A stretch of 64,000 nucleotides of DNA, from contig NC_056544.1 in NCBI RefSeq assembly GCF_910596095.1, positions 13,687,155 to 13,751,154 on the forward strand, in the 5' to 3' direction. Shown here in pieces: positions 49,404 through 60,500 of the stretch (its first letter is position 1; the number at the start of each line of letters is the position of its first letter). Below the pieces are notes generated by a model that worked only from the letters and a program-made list of their open reading frames with translations, made no database searches and had not been told where the DNA came from. The translations under genes were made by a program, and so were the position numbers. This DNA is from Thunnus maccoyii (taxonomy: Eukaryota > Chordata > Actinopteri > Scombriformes > Scombridae).

Positions 49404-49702
49404 TAAAGGACCAGTGTGTAGGAATGAGTGGCATCTAGCGGTGAGGTTGCAGATTGTAGCCAACTGAATATGCCTCCCCTCCCCCTCCTCTTCCAAGCAT
49501 GTAGGAGAACCTACGGTGGCTGCGAAACTCGCGTCACAACCTGGTGAGCTCCGTGGAAGAGGACCCACTCCCTATGTTGATTTAAGGGCTTATTCAAGGT
49601 AACGAAAACAATTCTTATATAAAACATACGTACGAATATTATATTCCATTTTTGCTAAGTCCATTCTGCTAAATGCCACTAAATTCTACACACTGGACTT
49701 TT
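49404..49702 (+). mobile_element. MITE-type element, full copy
   Basis: Left end taaaggaccagtgtgtagga and right end (read on the minus strand) taaaagtccagtgtgtagaa are inverted repeats that include 'tggcatctagc' and 'agtggcatttagc'. About 300 bp, non-coding, with an internal 'aagcatgtaggagaacctac' block. A second, reversed copy lies at about 49,966-50,250. Confidence 0.75.
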
Positions 49703-50565
49703 AAGCTAAACGCTAATGTCAGCATGCTAACATGCTCACAATGACAATCCAAAAATGCTCATGTTTAGCAAGTTTGTCCACCATGTTCACCACCTTGTTC
49801 AATTTGTTAGCACAATAACATTCGTTAATTACCAATAAACACAAAGTACAGCTGAGGCTGATGGGAATGTCGTTAGTCTTGCAGGCATTTAGTCAGAAAA
49901 ATATTTCCGCATCTAGCGGAACAGACTTGGCAGAAATTCATTCATATTCATAGGTATGTTTTAATTAGTGTATGATCACCTGAAAATAAGAATCGTTGTG
50001 TTTTCGTCACCTTAGAGTGAGCCCTTTATCTTTACATAGGGAGCAGGTCCCCTTCCACAGAGCCCATGTTTCTACAGTAGCCCAGAACATATAAACCAAA
50101 CACTGGCTCTAGAGAGGGGCTTTTGCGTTTTTTGCGGCCACTGTTGGTTCTCCTACATGCTTGAAAGGGGAGGGTGGGGGGATATCCAATTGGTTGCAAT
50201 CTGCAACCTCCCTGCTACATGCCACTAAATCTTACACACTGGTCCTTTAATACAATTCATCCTGAGGGGAGCATAACTATCTGTACTGTATTTAATGCCA
50301 ATCCATCCAATACTAATAATACTATAATACTAATAATATTTCACTAAAAACTAAAAATGCCAAACTCATGGTGGCACTAGAGGAAAAGTTTGAGGACTGC
50401 TAAAGTCAGTAGCATTCATCCATGAATATTTGTACAAATATTCATGGTAATGCATCCAATAATTACTGAGATAATTTATTCACAATCAACGCAGCAGACT
50501 GACCGGAGACATAGCCATCATTAGAGCCATGCCACTAGCATCGTTAAAAATTCAGAAGCAACATA
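49703..50565 (+). repeat. Long teleost dispersed repeat, interrupted by a MITE
   Basis: The left part (49,703-49,960) has 'agcatgctaacatgctcaca' and 'aaacacaaagtacagctgagg', followed by 'gctgatgggaatgtcgttag'. The right part (50,251-50,565) has 'attcatcctgaggggagcat', 'ccaatccatccaatac', 'ctcatggtggcactagagga' and 'agagccatgccactagcatcg'. These blocks are in the usual order of an abundant percomorph repeat. The MITE sits between them, so insertion order can be read. Confidence 0.65.
49966..50250 (-). mobile_element. MITE-type element, reversed copy nested in a repeat
   Basis: Reverse orientation relative to 49,404-49,702: shares 'agaatcgttgtgttttcgt', 'gttctcctacatgcttg', 'caatctgcaacctcc', and 'tgccactaaatcttacacac'+'tggtccttta'. 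The left end is poorly preserved. Confidence 0.7.
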
Positions 50566-51209
50566 TTTTTCCAGAAACGTTGTTGCCATTACTCTAGTTA
50601 ATACACAGGCCGCCCTATCAACAGTTTTCATAGGGATCATTCTATTACAAACTGGCCGAGTAAAATTAAAACTATACCTGCATAGGCAGGGACCACTAGG
50701 GTAAAGTGAAAAAATACAATATTTTTTTTGGAATTGGCCAATCTTACCGTTTTACCCTTAATATGTATGCATCACCATCCCCGGTTGGTCAAGAGATTCT
50801 CAGTGTCCACAATTGCTCCTAATTGTGTTTATCAAAAAACAAACCAATCATATTCAACATGAGTGTATTTGTGCGATAAACTGACAACAGCTGAGAAAGG
50901 GACAGCTTGCTACTTCAACCAGACTTTTTCTTTGTTTATTACAAGAATATTGATTATATTTTTGGTTTGCACTGAAACATGAAAATACAATGTTTGGGTA
51001 TCTTCTACACTAATTTGGTTGAACTGGCGTCACAACCACTCAGCCCAAACACATCCACTCATCCAGTATTCCACACATTAACATAATGCAAAACTCCACA
51101 TTAAACGGAATTACAGACACAATATCAGCCGACAGGACACACACAAGCATTCGCATATGACCGAATTCATTAACTTGTGCGATGACTACAGCCAGTATGC
51201 ACACAAATT

Positions 51210-51239
51210 AGTTCAAACACACACACACACACACTCACA

Positions 51240-51282
<43 letters not shown>
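51210..51282. repeat. Compound (CA)n(CT)n(CA)n microsatellite
   Basis: CA tract, a short tctctctctc block, then a second CA tract. Confidence 0.9.
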
Positions 51283-51284
<2 letters not shown>

Positions 51285-51744
51285 CTGTTAGGGCATTACT
51301 GTTCGCAGGTATTGATATTGGATAAAAAAATAAAACAGGATTTGAAAACACCATCTTTCATATTGGTCATATACACTGTGTACATTACATGACAGACACA
51401 TTATGGTTGTTAAACAGATCACTTAAAAGCACTTTGACTGGTTAGCCTGGTTCATGAAGGAGAGAATATAAATATTGAGACCGGTGTCTTGAATTCTTGA
51501 TGAAAAATTATGATTTCAGTTTACTCAATACTAGGTTCCCTCAATAGATTTGATGATCTGTGATCTGAAAGACTCGTGAATCAGGTTTGCGACTTAAAAA
51601 TAAGAAACACGCATCAGTTACCTTTTATGCCTTAGAGCATAGAGAGCCTTAGATAACGGCGGCTACTTGCATGTTTGTCCAGCTGTTTTTGTCTGCCAGG
51701 TTAACTGAAATACATCAAAGGATGTTCATAATGACGGAATATTG

Positions 51745-51758
51745 GTTGCCATGGCAAT
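51745..51758. promoter_or_regulatory. RFX X-box-like site, one mismatch
   Basis: gttgccatggcaat differs from GTNRCC-NN-RGYAAC only at the last base. It lies 3' of YEATS2. Function is inference. Confidence 0.25.
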
Positions 51759-52455
51759 GACACTTTTGGAGGAATTTGTGTTTGCGTTGCCAAAACTACC
51801 CTCTAGACATTACTATCAATGTGAATGCTGGGGGATTCTAATAACACATACTATGTTCATTAGTGTTTCCAAATTCCTGTAAATCAGTGGATTCACCTCT
51901 GCTGGTGAACTGAATCTTGTTCCCAGTTCAGGGGACGAGACAGCAGGATGAAGACTGGTGCAGTGGGACAGCTGTCTTTTGTTATTATTTAGCCCTGTAA
52001 GTCACTCAGGCTTCATTTCCCCCGATGACTAGCTGGCTGTCTGACAGGAAACACTTCATCATTAAAATAATCTTGTTATGAGGTAAGCGAGAGCACAACT
52101 GCCTCTCAAAATCAAATGAGTCCCACGGTGCCGCTTCTCTCCACACAGTAGGACTAAAATGTTACAATATACCCAGAGTATCAGAAACATTTGTTATTCC
52201 GCTGCTGTGCGGCTGCTATTAGAAGCAAGCTGAGCCCTTCTATGATCAAGTTAATGAATACAGTACATTAGTAATAACTGAACAACCTGAGGCAACAGGA
52301 TGAAATCCTGGTGTGAGTGTTGTGTTCACACAGATGAGATGTCAGTTCCAGTTGAGTCTCTCTCATCATCTGTTGTCACAGCCAGGAGTTCAGACAGTCC
52401 TCAGCACTCAGTCCTGTATGTGTCAGTTACCAGTCAAAGTCAGTCTTGTTCTGCC

Positions 52456-53664
52456 TCAGTTGTCCTTCGCTAGGTAACCCATGTGTGTGTTGGTGAGGAA
52501 GTCACAGGTGGGGACGCTACACACCGCCTGGTGGATGTTCATGGCTGTGATCTCTCTCGGAGCCCTGCAAACCCCAACAGCATGTAACAGCATGAGGAAT
52601 TTGAGGATGGCTCAACACACTAGAAAAATGTTTCAGACAGCTTGGGACATCAGTGCTTGTATTCTGAATATTCATGAATGTTCATCATTTCACTAATGTG
52701 TTGAATATTCAACTATGCCTGTTCAGCACCCTGCTGTGTAAATGGCACAAAATACTTTGCAGGCTAGAACAGTAATTTACTGATTTCTAATAAGACGTAA
52801 GATTGTCATAAAGATGTTTCCAGTATTCCAGATGTATTTGTAAAGAACAAAACACACTCTGCAGCAACTGGAAAATGTTATTAATTTAGCATTAACCAGT
52901 GCTACTTTTTACTGTTTACAATAAAAACAATCATAGCTGAATGCATAAACATGACGTACATATCATATGTTTGGGAAGTAATCATGTTGGGGCTTATCAC
53001 TCAAACAACAGGAAATACTGCATTTCTTGGGAACTATTTTCAGCTGTGGATTCATACACATTTGGTGGTCTAGTGAGTATTTATGACACATTGTATGTGG
53101 GGTTGACTCAAAATAATCTACAGCATCTGTGTTTGTGGTAATGAAGGAATGTTGTTTTTAATATTTTTGGAGAATATCAGGCTTTGGATATATTAACAAT
53201 ACCTGTCAATTCATTGTTGGTTTTAGTGTTTTCATTGCATTTGTTCACAATAAGAAAAATATAACGAATCATACGAACATGTTAAAATTAATAAAAATGC
53301 TAAACATTTTTTTAAAAACAGTTTAAACACAAATATTAAAACTGTCTGATTTGACATAGTCTAACCCATATGGTGTAAAACATGGGAAACAATGAAATGA
53401 AATGAAAGAATTATTCTACAATACATATTCAGTAAGTAGTTTATTGATCTTTTTTGTTGTTTGGAATAATTTGAGTAACAAAGTGGTAGTTTGGAAAAGC
53501 TCTAGATGTGACGCAGGAATGTACAAATGGAGCACTAAGCAGGTTGCATGTTGGAGAGAAAAAAAACAAAAAACAGAGGCTGACCTGTTCTGAGGGGATT
53601 TGGCGTAGGCCCCAGCCAGAGCTTCTCTCAGGATGTCACTGGCAAACTGCTCTGTAGCCTGCAG

Positions 53665-53751
<87 letters not shown>

Positions 53752-53999
53752 TTAGTCACAGAGAAACCCACTCTCTCACATACAAGGTGAAACATGCAAT
53801 ACTGTGAGGGTGTTCATCTCATGCATACTGGATATTCATCATTCTAGTCAAGGGTATGTTGAGGTAATGATGAGCTACTGCAAACAGACAACTTTTTTAC
53901 TTTTTGGCCTGTATAGAGACCGACCTTCAGAATCATGGCTTCGACCACTGGAGCGAACAGATTCTTCTCCACCTCGACCGGCTGGAAGGTTACCCCGAT
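52456..53999 (-). CDS. yeats2: YEATS2 C-terminal histone-fold exons (last three)
   Basis: Exons 53999-53925, 53658-53585 and 52564-52456 encode the C-terminal histone-fold-like region: VEKNLFAPVVEAMILK (first helix), ATEQFASDILREALAGAYAK (long central helix) and REITAMNIHQAV (third helix). The middle exon is 74 nt, so skipping it would shift the frame and remove the central helix. Its acceptor is the one preceded by the (TG)n tract at 53,669-53,749. Confidence 0.85.
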
Positions 54000-56900
54000 C
54001 TGAAAGACACAAAGAAGTCATCATTATACACACTATACTAGTAATTACAACATTGAAGTTCATCCTGGAGAGTTTCCTGACCTGCTGAGCTGTTTCACTG
54101 ACAAACTGGGCGGACACACAGGGACCCAGGAAGAACTTGGGCTCCACGTCTGCTTCCTGCTCCTCCTCTTTGACCTTTAGTTTCTGACAAGGTGGAGTCA
54201 CAGTGACGATGTCCACTATTTCGTCGTCTGCCTCCTCTGGTTCGGTCTTCAGCAGAGCTTGCATCTGCTCCAGCCGCAGCATCAGCTCATCGCAGCTACT
54301 CAGAGTCGACGGGCACTCTGTGGAAAAATTCACATTTAACACATCATTTCACACACAGCAGCAGCAGCAGCAGCAGAAACAGCAACTGCATCAATATTTC
54401 CCTCAGACTGAAGCAGCTGCTTGATTTGTGGCTGTGTGTTTAAAGGAGATTACTTTTGCACAATATTGGCTCATTTTACCAGTTCCAACAACCAGACAAT
54501 TATAAATCAAGATATTTGTGTGAGAGGGAGGGAGACGAGAGGAATACAAACAACACAAATTATTGTATTGTCTGGCTCAGGCAAATGTGTGACTCATTCA
54601 GCTAAGCAGCTTCGTCTCTCACCCTTTACAGACAAAAGACAGAATTAATGAGAACTCCCTGTGAATAAAACAACATGGCTGAACAAAAACACAGAGGCTG
54701 TGCGCTAGCTGCCCTCACACACCAGTGGACGGCAAACACATTACTGGACCAAATGGTAACTGCAGAAGCACTACACCCACACTCTGCACACCCTGGAACA
54801 CTGAAGGCAAAATATTGATTCATTCTGAGCTGCTGAAAACAGAAAAGAGTCGACTGTGAAATCGCAAAAACAAGCTAAAGTAAACGATGCCCCATGTAGA
54901 AGCAATGTACCAAAACACACAGAAACTGACCGGGCTCGTTGTCGATCTGTGTGAGGATGTCCTCGATGGACTCGTCGTCATTCTTGCGTTGGGGTTCGGG
55001 GTCAGGTGGCGTGTAGCCCCTCTGTCGGCACCACTGCACCACCTCTCTGGTTTTTGGGGGAGTAAGGGCCTGCAGGCGAGGCGAGTGGTCCAACACGTCC
55101 TGGACGACCCGCTTTACCGCCACCGCTCGCTGAAGCTAAAACAGACACATAATGTTTTGTGACTGCAAAGCTTTGATGAACATATATTTAGGCACAAACA
55201 AACTCTCGACAGTGCAGTTTAAGCTATCAGGCAGACAACCTTCCCTTCTCCTCATATTGTATAATGATGTGCTTTGAGCCCTGTCACCTAAGTAAATTAG
55301 TGACCCATATATATAAATATCCACACCTGGGCTCGTCTGAGAGCCTTTTATAGTAGTAGCGAAAGAGAACAGACAGACATGGGTTGGTCTGTATGAGCTA
55401 TTGATGAACCCATTAGGAAGAAATGAGAGGAGACAACCAGGAAGAGATACACATCTGACCAGATAGACCAGACGACATGAGGCAAGCAGAAAGCTTGCTG
55501 AGTCAGGGGTCCAGCACTGAGCACCAAGACAGATCACACAGACAACAAAACTGCAAACAATGCAAATTATCACTGACATTACAGAGGCTTTCACCCTGGA
55601 ACCGGGAGCGTAAGAGCTTGTTAGCAGGTCACTCTGAGATATGAATGGGGTTAAATTAAATCTTCATCTCAGGAAACAGAACTTAAATGTGTTCAATATG
55701 ACACTTAAAAATACAGGACCCTGCTTGTTCTTTTTGTAAGCACAGCACAGACACAAGTTAGCAAGTGCATCACAATATTTGTATGATATGGAGAGAAATT
55801 GTAAAGATATTTGAACCATTAAAGATCTGTATTACCCAACAAAATAATAAAAATAATTTTCACAACTAATGTAGATTTCCACTGTCCTGTCAGTAGCTTG
55901 GGCTGTATTTCACACACACACACAACAAAAAGTCACCTCTGATGCCCTGCGCTTTCCGATATTCCAGGAATAATACTGTTCTGTCGAAGAGGCGCAGAAT
56001 GGATGGGAGTCTTCAGCTAAACAAACAAACAAGCAGACGGAAAATTAAACAGCTTGACAAAACACAATCCATTCGCTTTCAGTTTGTTTTTATACATAGA
56101 GTTGATTTTTAAGCATGCCAACTGGAGGTCAAAGGAAAACACACTTACTCTTATCTGGCACAATCAGAGGGTACTTCTTCACAACAGCTGTCAGCAGCTG
56201 CATCATGGTCTCTATGTGCTCAGTGCTGAGGAGAAAGCAATTCATATTCAGGTGCTTATGTGATGGCTTTAATAAATGAATCTCCACTAATTATCAGGGA
56301 GAAGTTAGTTCAGCGAGTTAAAAATGGAGATGTTAGCAATTAGGTGGTAAAAACTCTGTGTCAGTGCAGATGCAGAGAACAATCTGTCTCTACACTTGCA
56401 CCTTTCCTCCTAACAGACAATGTTGTTTTTCTATCTGGGAATCGATTAATGTAAGTCAAAGGAGCATTACAACTTGTCCTTACTTGATGAGGTCGTGTGC
56501 AGAATTATCCGCCCCTTGCTCCTGCTTGACTATGGTAGCCGCAGTAGAAACGTGGACAGACGTGGGGACAGGAGCAGTCACCGGGGGTGATGGACCAGCT
56601 GTGACAGCTGTGCCAGCACCTGGCTCTGTCTTCACTGAGGCGGCAGAGAGACAGAGAGAGAGAGAGAGAAAGAGAGAGACAGCAGAAAATCAAGTGTGAG
56701 ACAAAGATTCATTTCATTAAACCTAGATTATTAGTCTGAGGAGGAGAATTGTATTATGACTGGGGTCCCTATGACTCTAGGGATGTACCATGTCCGGGGC
56801 TGCATAGTAAACCTCAGTACTTAAGTACTATCTGTTTCAAGAACTGTTAAGCTCTGTTGGTACCAAATGTCCAGTCAGATTCTGGCTTAATTACTTATAT

Positions 56901-57501
56901 TTACATCATATAATACTTTATTTACATTATATTCTAATTTTCTACTGTATTTAACTTTATCTATAATTAACATTATGTTTGCAAAACTATTCTATTGTTC
57001 TGTGTGTTAAGCACAGATGCATTTGAGAAGTTTAACATATATTGTTAAATATAAAGTACCAGGTAAAGGTTTGGACACATTTTCTCATTCAACTGAATGG
57101 GAATGTGTGCTCAAACCTTTGACTGGTACTGTATAAAAAGGAGTCAGTGAAATAAGGTGCTGAATACTATCAGTTGCAAATCATAGGTATCATATGTTGG
57201 CACCGACTGACAAAATTTACTTTTTCATCGTTATTTTTTTTAATACCCAATCCTGACTGACGGAATGAAAGAAAACTGAGGTTGTGAATAAAAGTTGTGA
57301 AGGAATGAGAGAAGATGGGAGACTGGGTGGGGTGGGGATGGATCCCTCTCACCTTGTGCCAGAGGCAGGGCAAGGGAGGGGGAGGCCTGGCTGGCAGGAC
57401 TTGGAGAGGCTCCAGCTCCAGCTGCTCCAGGAGCGGTGGAGGAGGAGGAGGAGGAGGAAGGAGTACTGGAGACTGGGCCTTTAGACACCACTTTACACAG
57501 A

Positions 57502-57539
<38 letters not shown>

Positions 57540-60500
57540 ATGGATCAATGGCCCATTAGGTAAATGGGCTTAATAGTTAGATGAAAAATGAGAAAGAAGA
57601 AGATGGGCCTTACAATGGAGAAAAGAGAATCTACAGTGTGTTTAAGTGCCTCAGTAGTCATATGTATTGTCAAAATAAACTCAGATTAGAAGGACAAACT
57701 AAATAAAGTGTATAGTTAAGCTACTATACGCTAACACTGTTAGAGTCATTTGAGAGAACAAGATGTTTTGTTTTAACATTTGTTCTTCAGAAACTTGTTA
57801 TAAAAATATAACAAACCAACAAAGTCCAAAGTCAAAAAATCAATCTCAATGCAGCTTCATGTTTTATTCAACTATCTTTACTGCTGCTTTTATCCACTTT
57901 GAGAAATGATTCACATTTTGAGGTTGAGCACCCAACGTTTTCTATCTGCAATGCACATGTTGTCTTTTTTGTCACAAAAGATAACTTACCTTTCCCAACA
58001 GGCATGAGTATGGTCTGCAGCCCTCCAGAACCAGTGCCAACCCCCAACTGCTTGAGCTGGTTGGCAGGGATGGTCAAGACCGTCTGCTGAGAGCTGGAAC
58101 CTCCAGAGTGGATCTTCAGCATACCTGGAAAAAAAAATCAAAACATTCCAGATGAAAAGCGGTTCTGACTGGACATATACTATATTTGTTCAAATAATAT
58201 GACTTGCACATAATTTCAAACCAACTGACACATGCAGTGGCTTTCTCTCTGCCTACCTGAGAGAGTTGCACCTGTCTTCCCTCCTCCTGCTGCCATCCCG
58301 CTGACCAGTGACGCTGCATTGACCAATGATGTACCACTGCTTTTGGGCACACCCACCACAGTCCCCACCCCTGCACCCTTGGACATGCTGAGGACGGGCA
58401 TGTTGGTGATGCCTTTGGCAACTGTTACTACAGCACCAGCTGAACCAGCAGCACTTTTTGTCATAGTGGCCGAGTTACCAGCACCCTTGACCAAGGTGGC
58501 CATAGCAGTCTTAGACAGGCTGCCGCCGGCAGCAGCGCTGGCGCTCTTTGCTGCACTGATTACTGCTGCTTGGTTGGCTGCCACCAGGAGAGAGTGGTGC
58601 TGAGAGGCAGACTTCCCGCCATCAGCAGCCTGCATGAAACACATAAAACCCTGCTGTTAAATAGGAAATAAAAAGAAGCACATAGTATGTATATATGTAT
58701 AGTAATTAGATGTGCCTAAAATTTTACAGCTGGGTGTAATATTTGGATAACACTGTGTGGGTCCATCAACATGGAGTCCTGATATGAGATGCTACTCTGA
58801 TAACAAACTGCTATAGTGTGTATACAACTTTTCCATGTACCATCACCAATGATCCAATGAAAGATTTCTGAACGTGCAAATTAATTCAAAAACAGTGGTT
58901 GACAACTACATTTCTTTACCACTTATTTTCCTTTTAAACACTTTATAAAGCCACAGCTTCGAAAAATATTTTATGGGCTGCACATCTCACATCCTCTTCC
59001 TCACATATGGACTTACGTGACAAGACATGAAAGTGTTTATGACATGTCAATTATTTATGTGACAACGCCATTTACAAATTCACCCTGATGTTTAGAAGGG
59101 AGAGAGGGAGCGGGAGCGCTGCTAAATGAAATTCTCTGTGACTAGACTCTGCTCACTCCTCGCTCTGCTCACGTTTGTTTTCCAGTGTCGTGCAACTCCC
59201 AGAGTGAGCTGTGCCAATCAGGTCAGTGGTTTTATGGAATTTTCAAAGACAAAGAGTCCATTTCTCTTCACAGAAAGCCCTCATAATTCAATTAACAATC
59301 CAGAAAGAGAAAACAGCGATGTGTTGCTCTTTTGTGTTCTCCCGATCACTGAGTGTTTTTCTCAGTTTGTTAGATGCTGTATACATATTTGTTTTTGTGT
59401 GTTGGAACCTCTAGGAAGTCTTTTTGTGTGTTTTCATTTCTCAAGTTAATTAGCCCTGGCCACTGACTCTGAAGCTGTAATCACCCCAACCCAGACCACT
59501 GCTGATGGACTGCTTGGGGCTCATCACACACCATCTAAACTCTGCTCTCTCTGACAAATACACCACTGACCTTGTTACTGCACTCACACTACACTCATCA
59601 GTCCTACTTTCAATGTGTTCATACTGCAGCATCAAATGCTGCATCACAGGAACATTTACACGACTTGTATAAAAGTGTAAAATCAATGAAAATTCTTCAA
59701 CTGTGATTATTCCTAATTGAAAGGCATTTTACAGCCAGTTACTTCAAGGCCTTTTGAACTGTATGTACTTCACTTAACAATAAAAACGATACTTAAATCA
59801 CCAAGTATTAAAACCAATTTAGTATTAATTTAATTGGCAAATCTGATGTTTTTAAACATAACATTCATTGAATTGGGTAGAAATTCAAATAGTTGGAAAC
59901 TTGGGATACTAGAACACAAAACCAGTTTGCAAGCATAAAAGAAATATTTTAAATCAATTTCTATGTAATTGTTGATTGACTTGGCAGCTGTCAGGCAGAA
60001 TAAAGGAGAAAAATATGAGGACTGTGAAACTGGCCTGCTGCTGGCTGGCTGCTGTCGCAGCACTGGCAGAGCTGGGGGTGGAACTAGCGGCGGTGATGAC
60101 TCCTCCTGTCATCCTCAATGTGGTCGTCCCCGGCTTGGACAAGTGTCCTGCTGCCGCCGCTGTTACCGTCTTAACAGAGCCATCAGACAACTTCACCTGT
60201 GCACCCTGGGAGCCTCCCACCACCTGTCAATCATAGAAAAAGAGCAACCATCTATTTATAAAAGTTCACATGAACAAACTAAAACTGTAAGAAAAATCAA
60301 AGCACAGTGAATCAATACCAAATTCTAATTTATTTTTTATACCCAGACTTTGACAACCTGTTGTGATCTACACTCCAAAGACCTGCCAGTTAATATCAAG
60401 CAGTGCTTGCAGCTCTTAACTCTCTCAAACCTGGGCTAGTCAAACAGTACAGGGTGCTAACAACAGCGGCTTCCACGAGTATCAGCCATTGTAGAGGTTA

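Larger units (their letters stand above)
50566..52455 (-). other. YEATS2 3' untranslated / downstream DNA
   Basis: Downstream of the YEATS2 stop on the minus strand. A minus-strand AATAAA occurs near 50,935-50,940, but the true poly(A) site is unknown. Includes (CA)n at 51,210-51,282 and an X-box-like site at 51,745-51,758. Confidence 0.4.

Noticed and set aside
58232..58603. 123-residue plus-strand ORF
   Set aside because: Antisense shadow of the Ala/Ser/Gly-rich YEATS2 exon 58,257-58,629.
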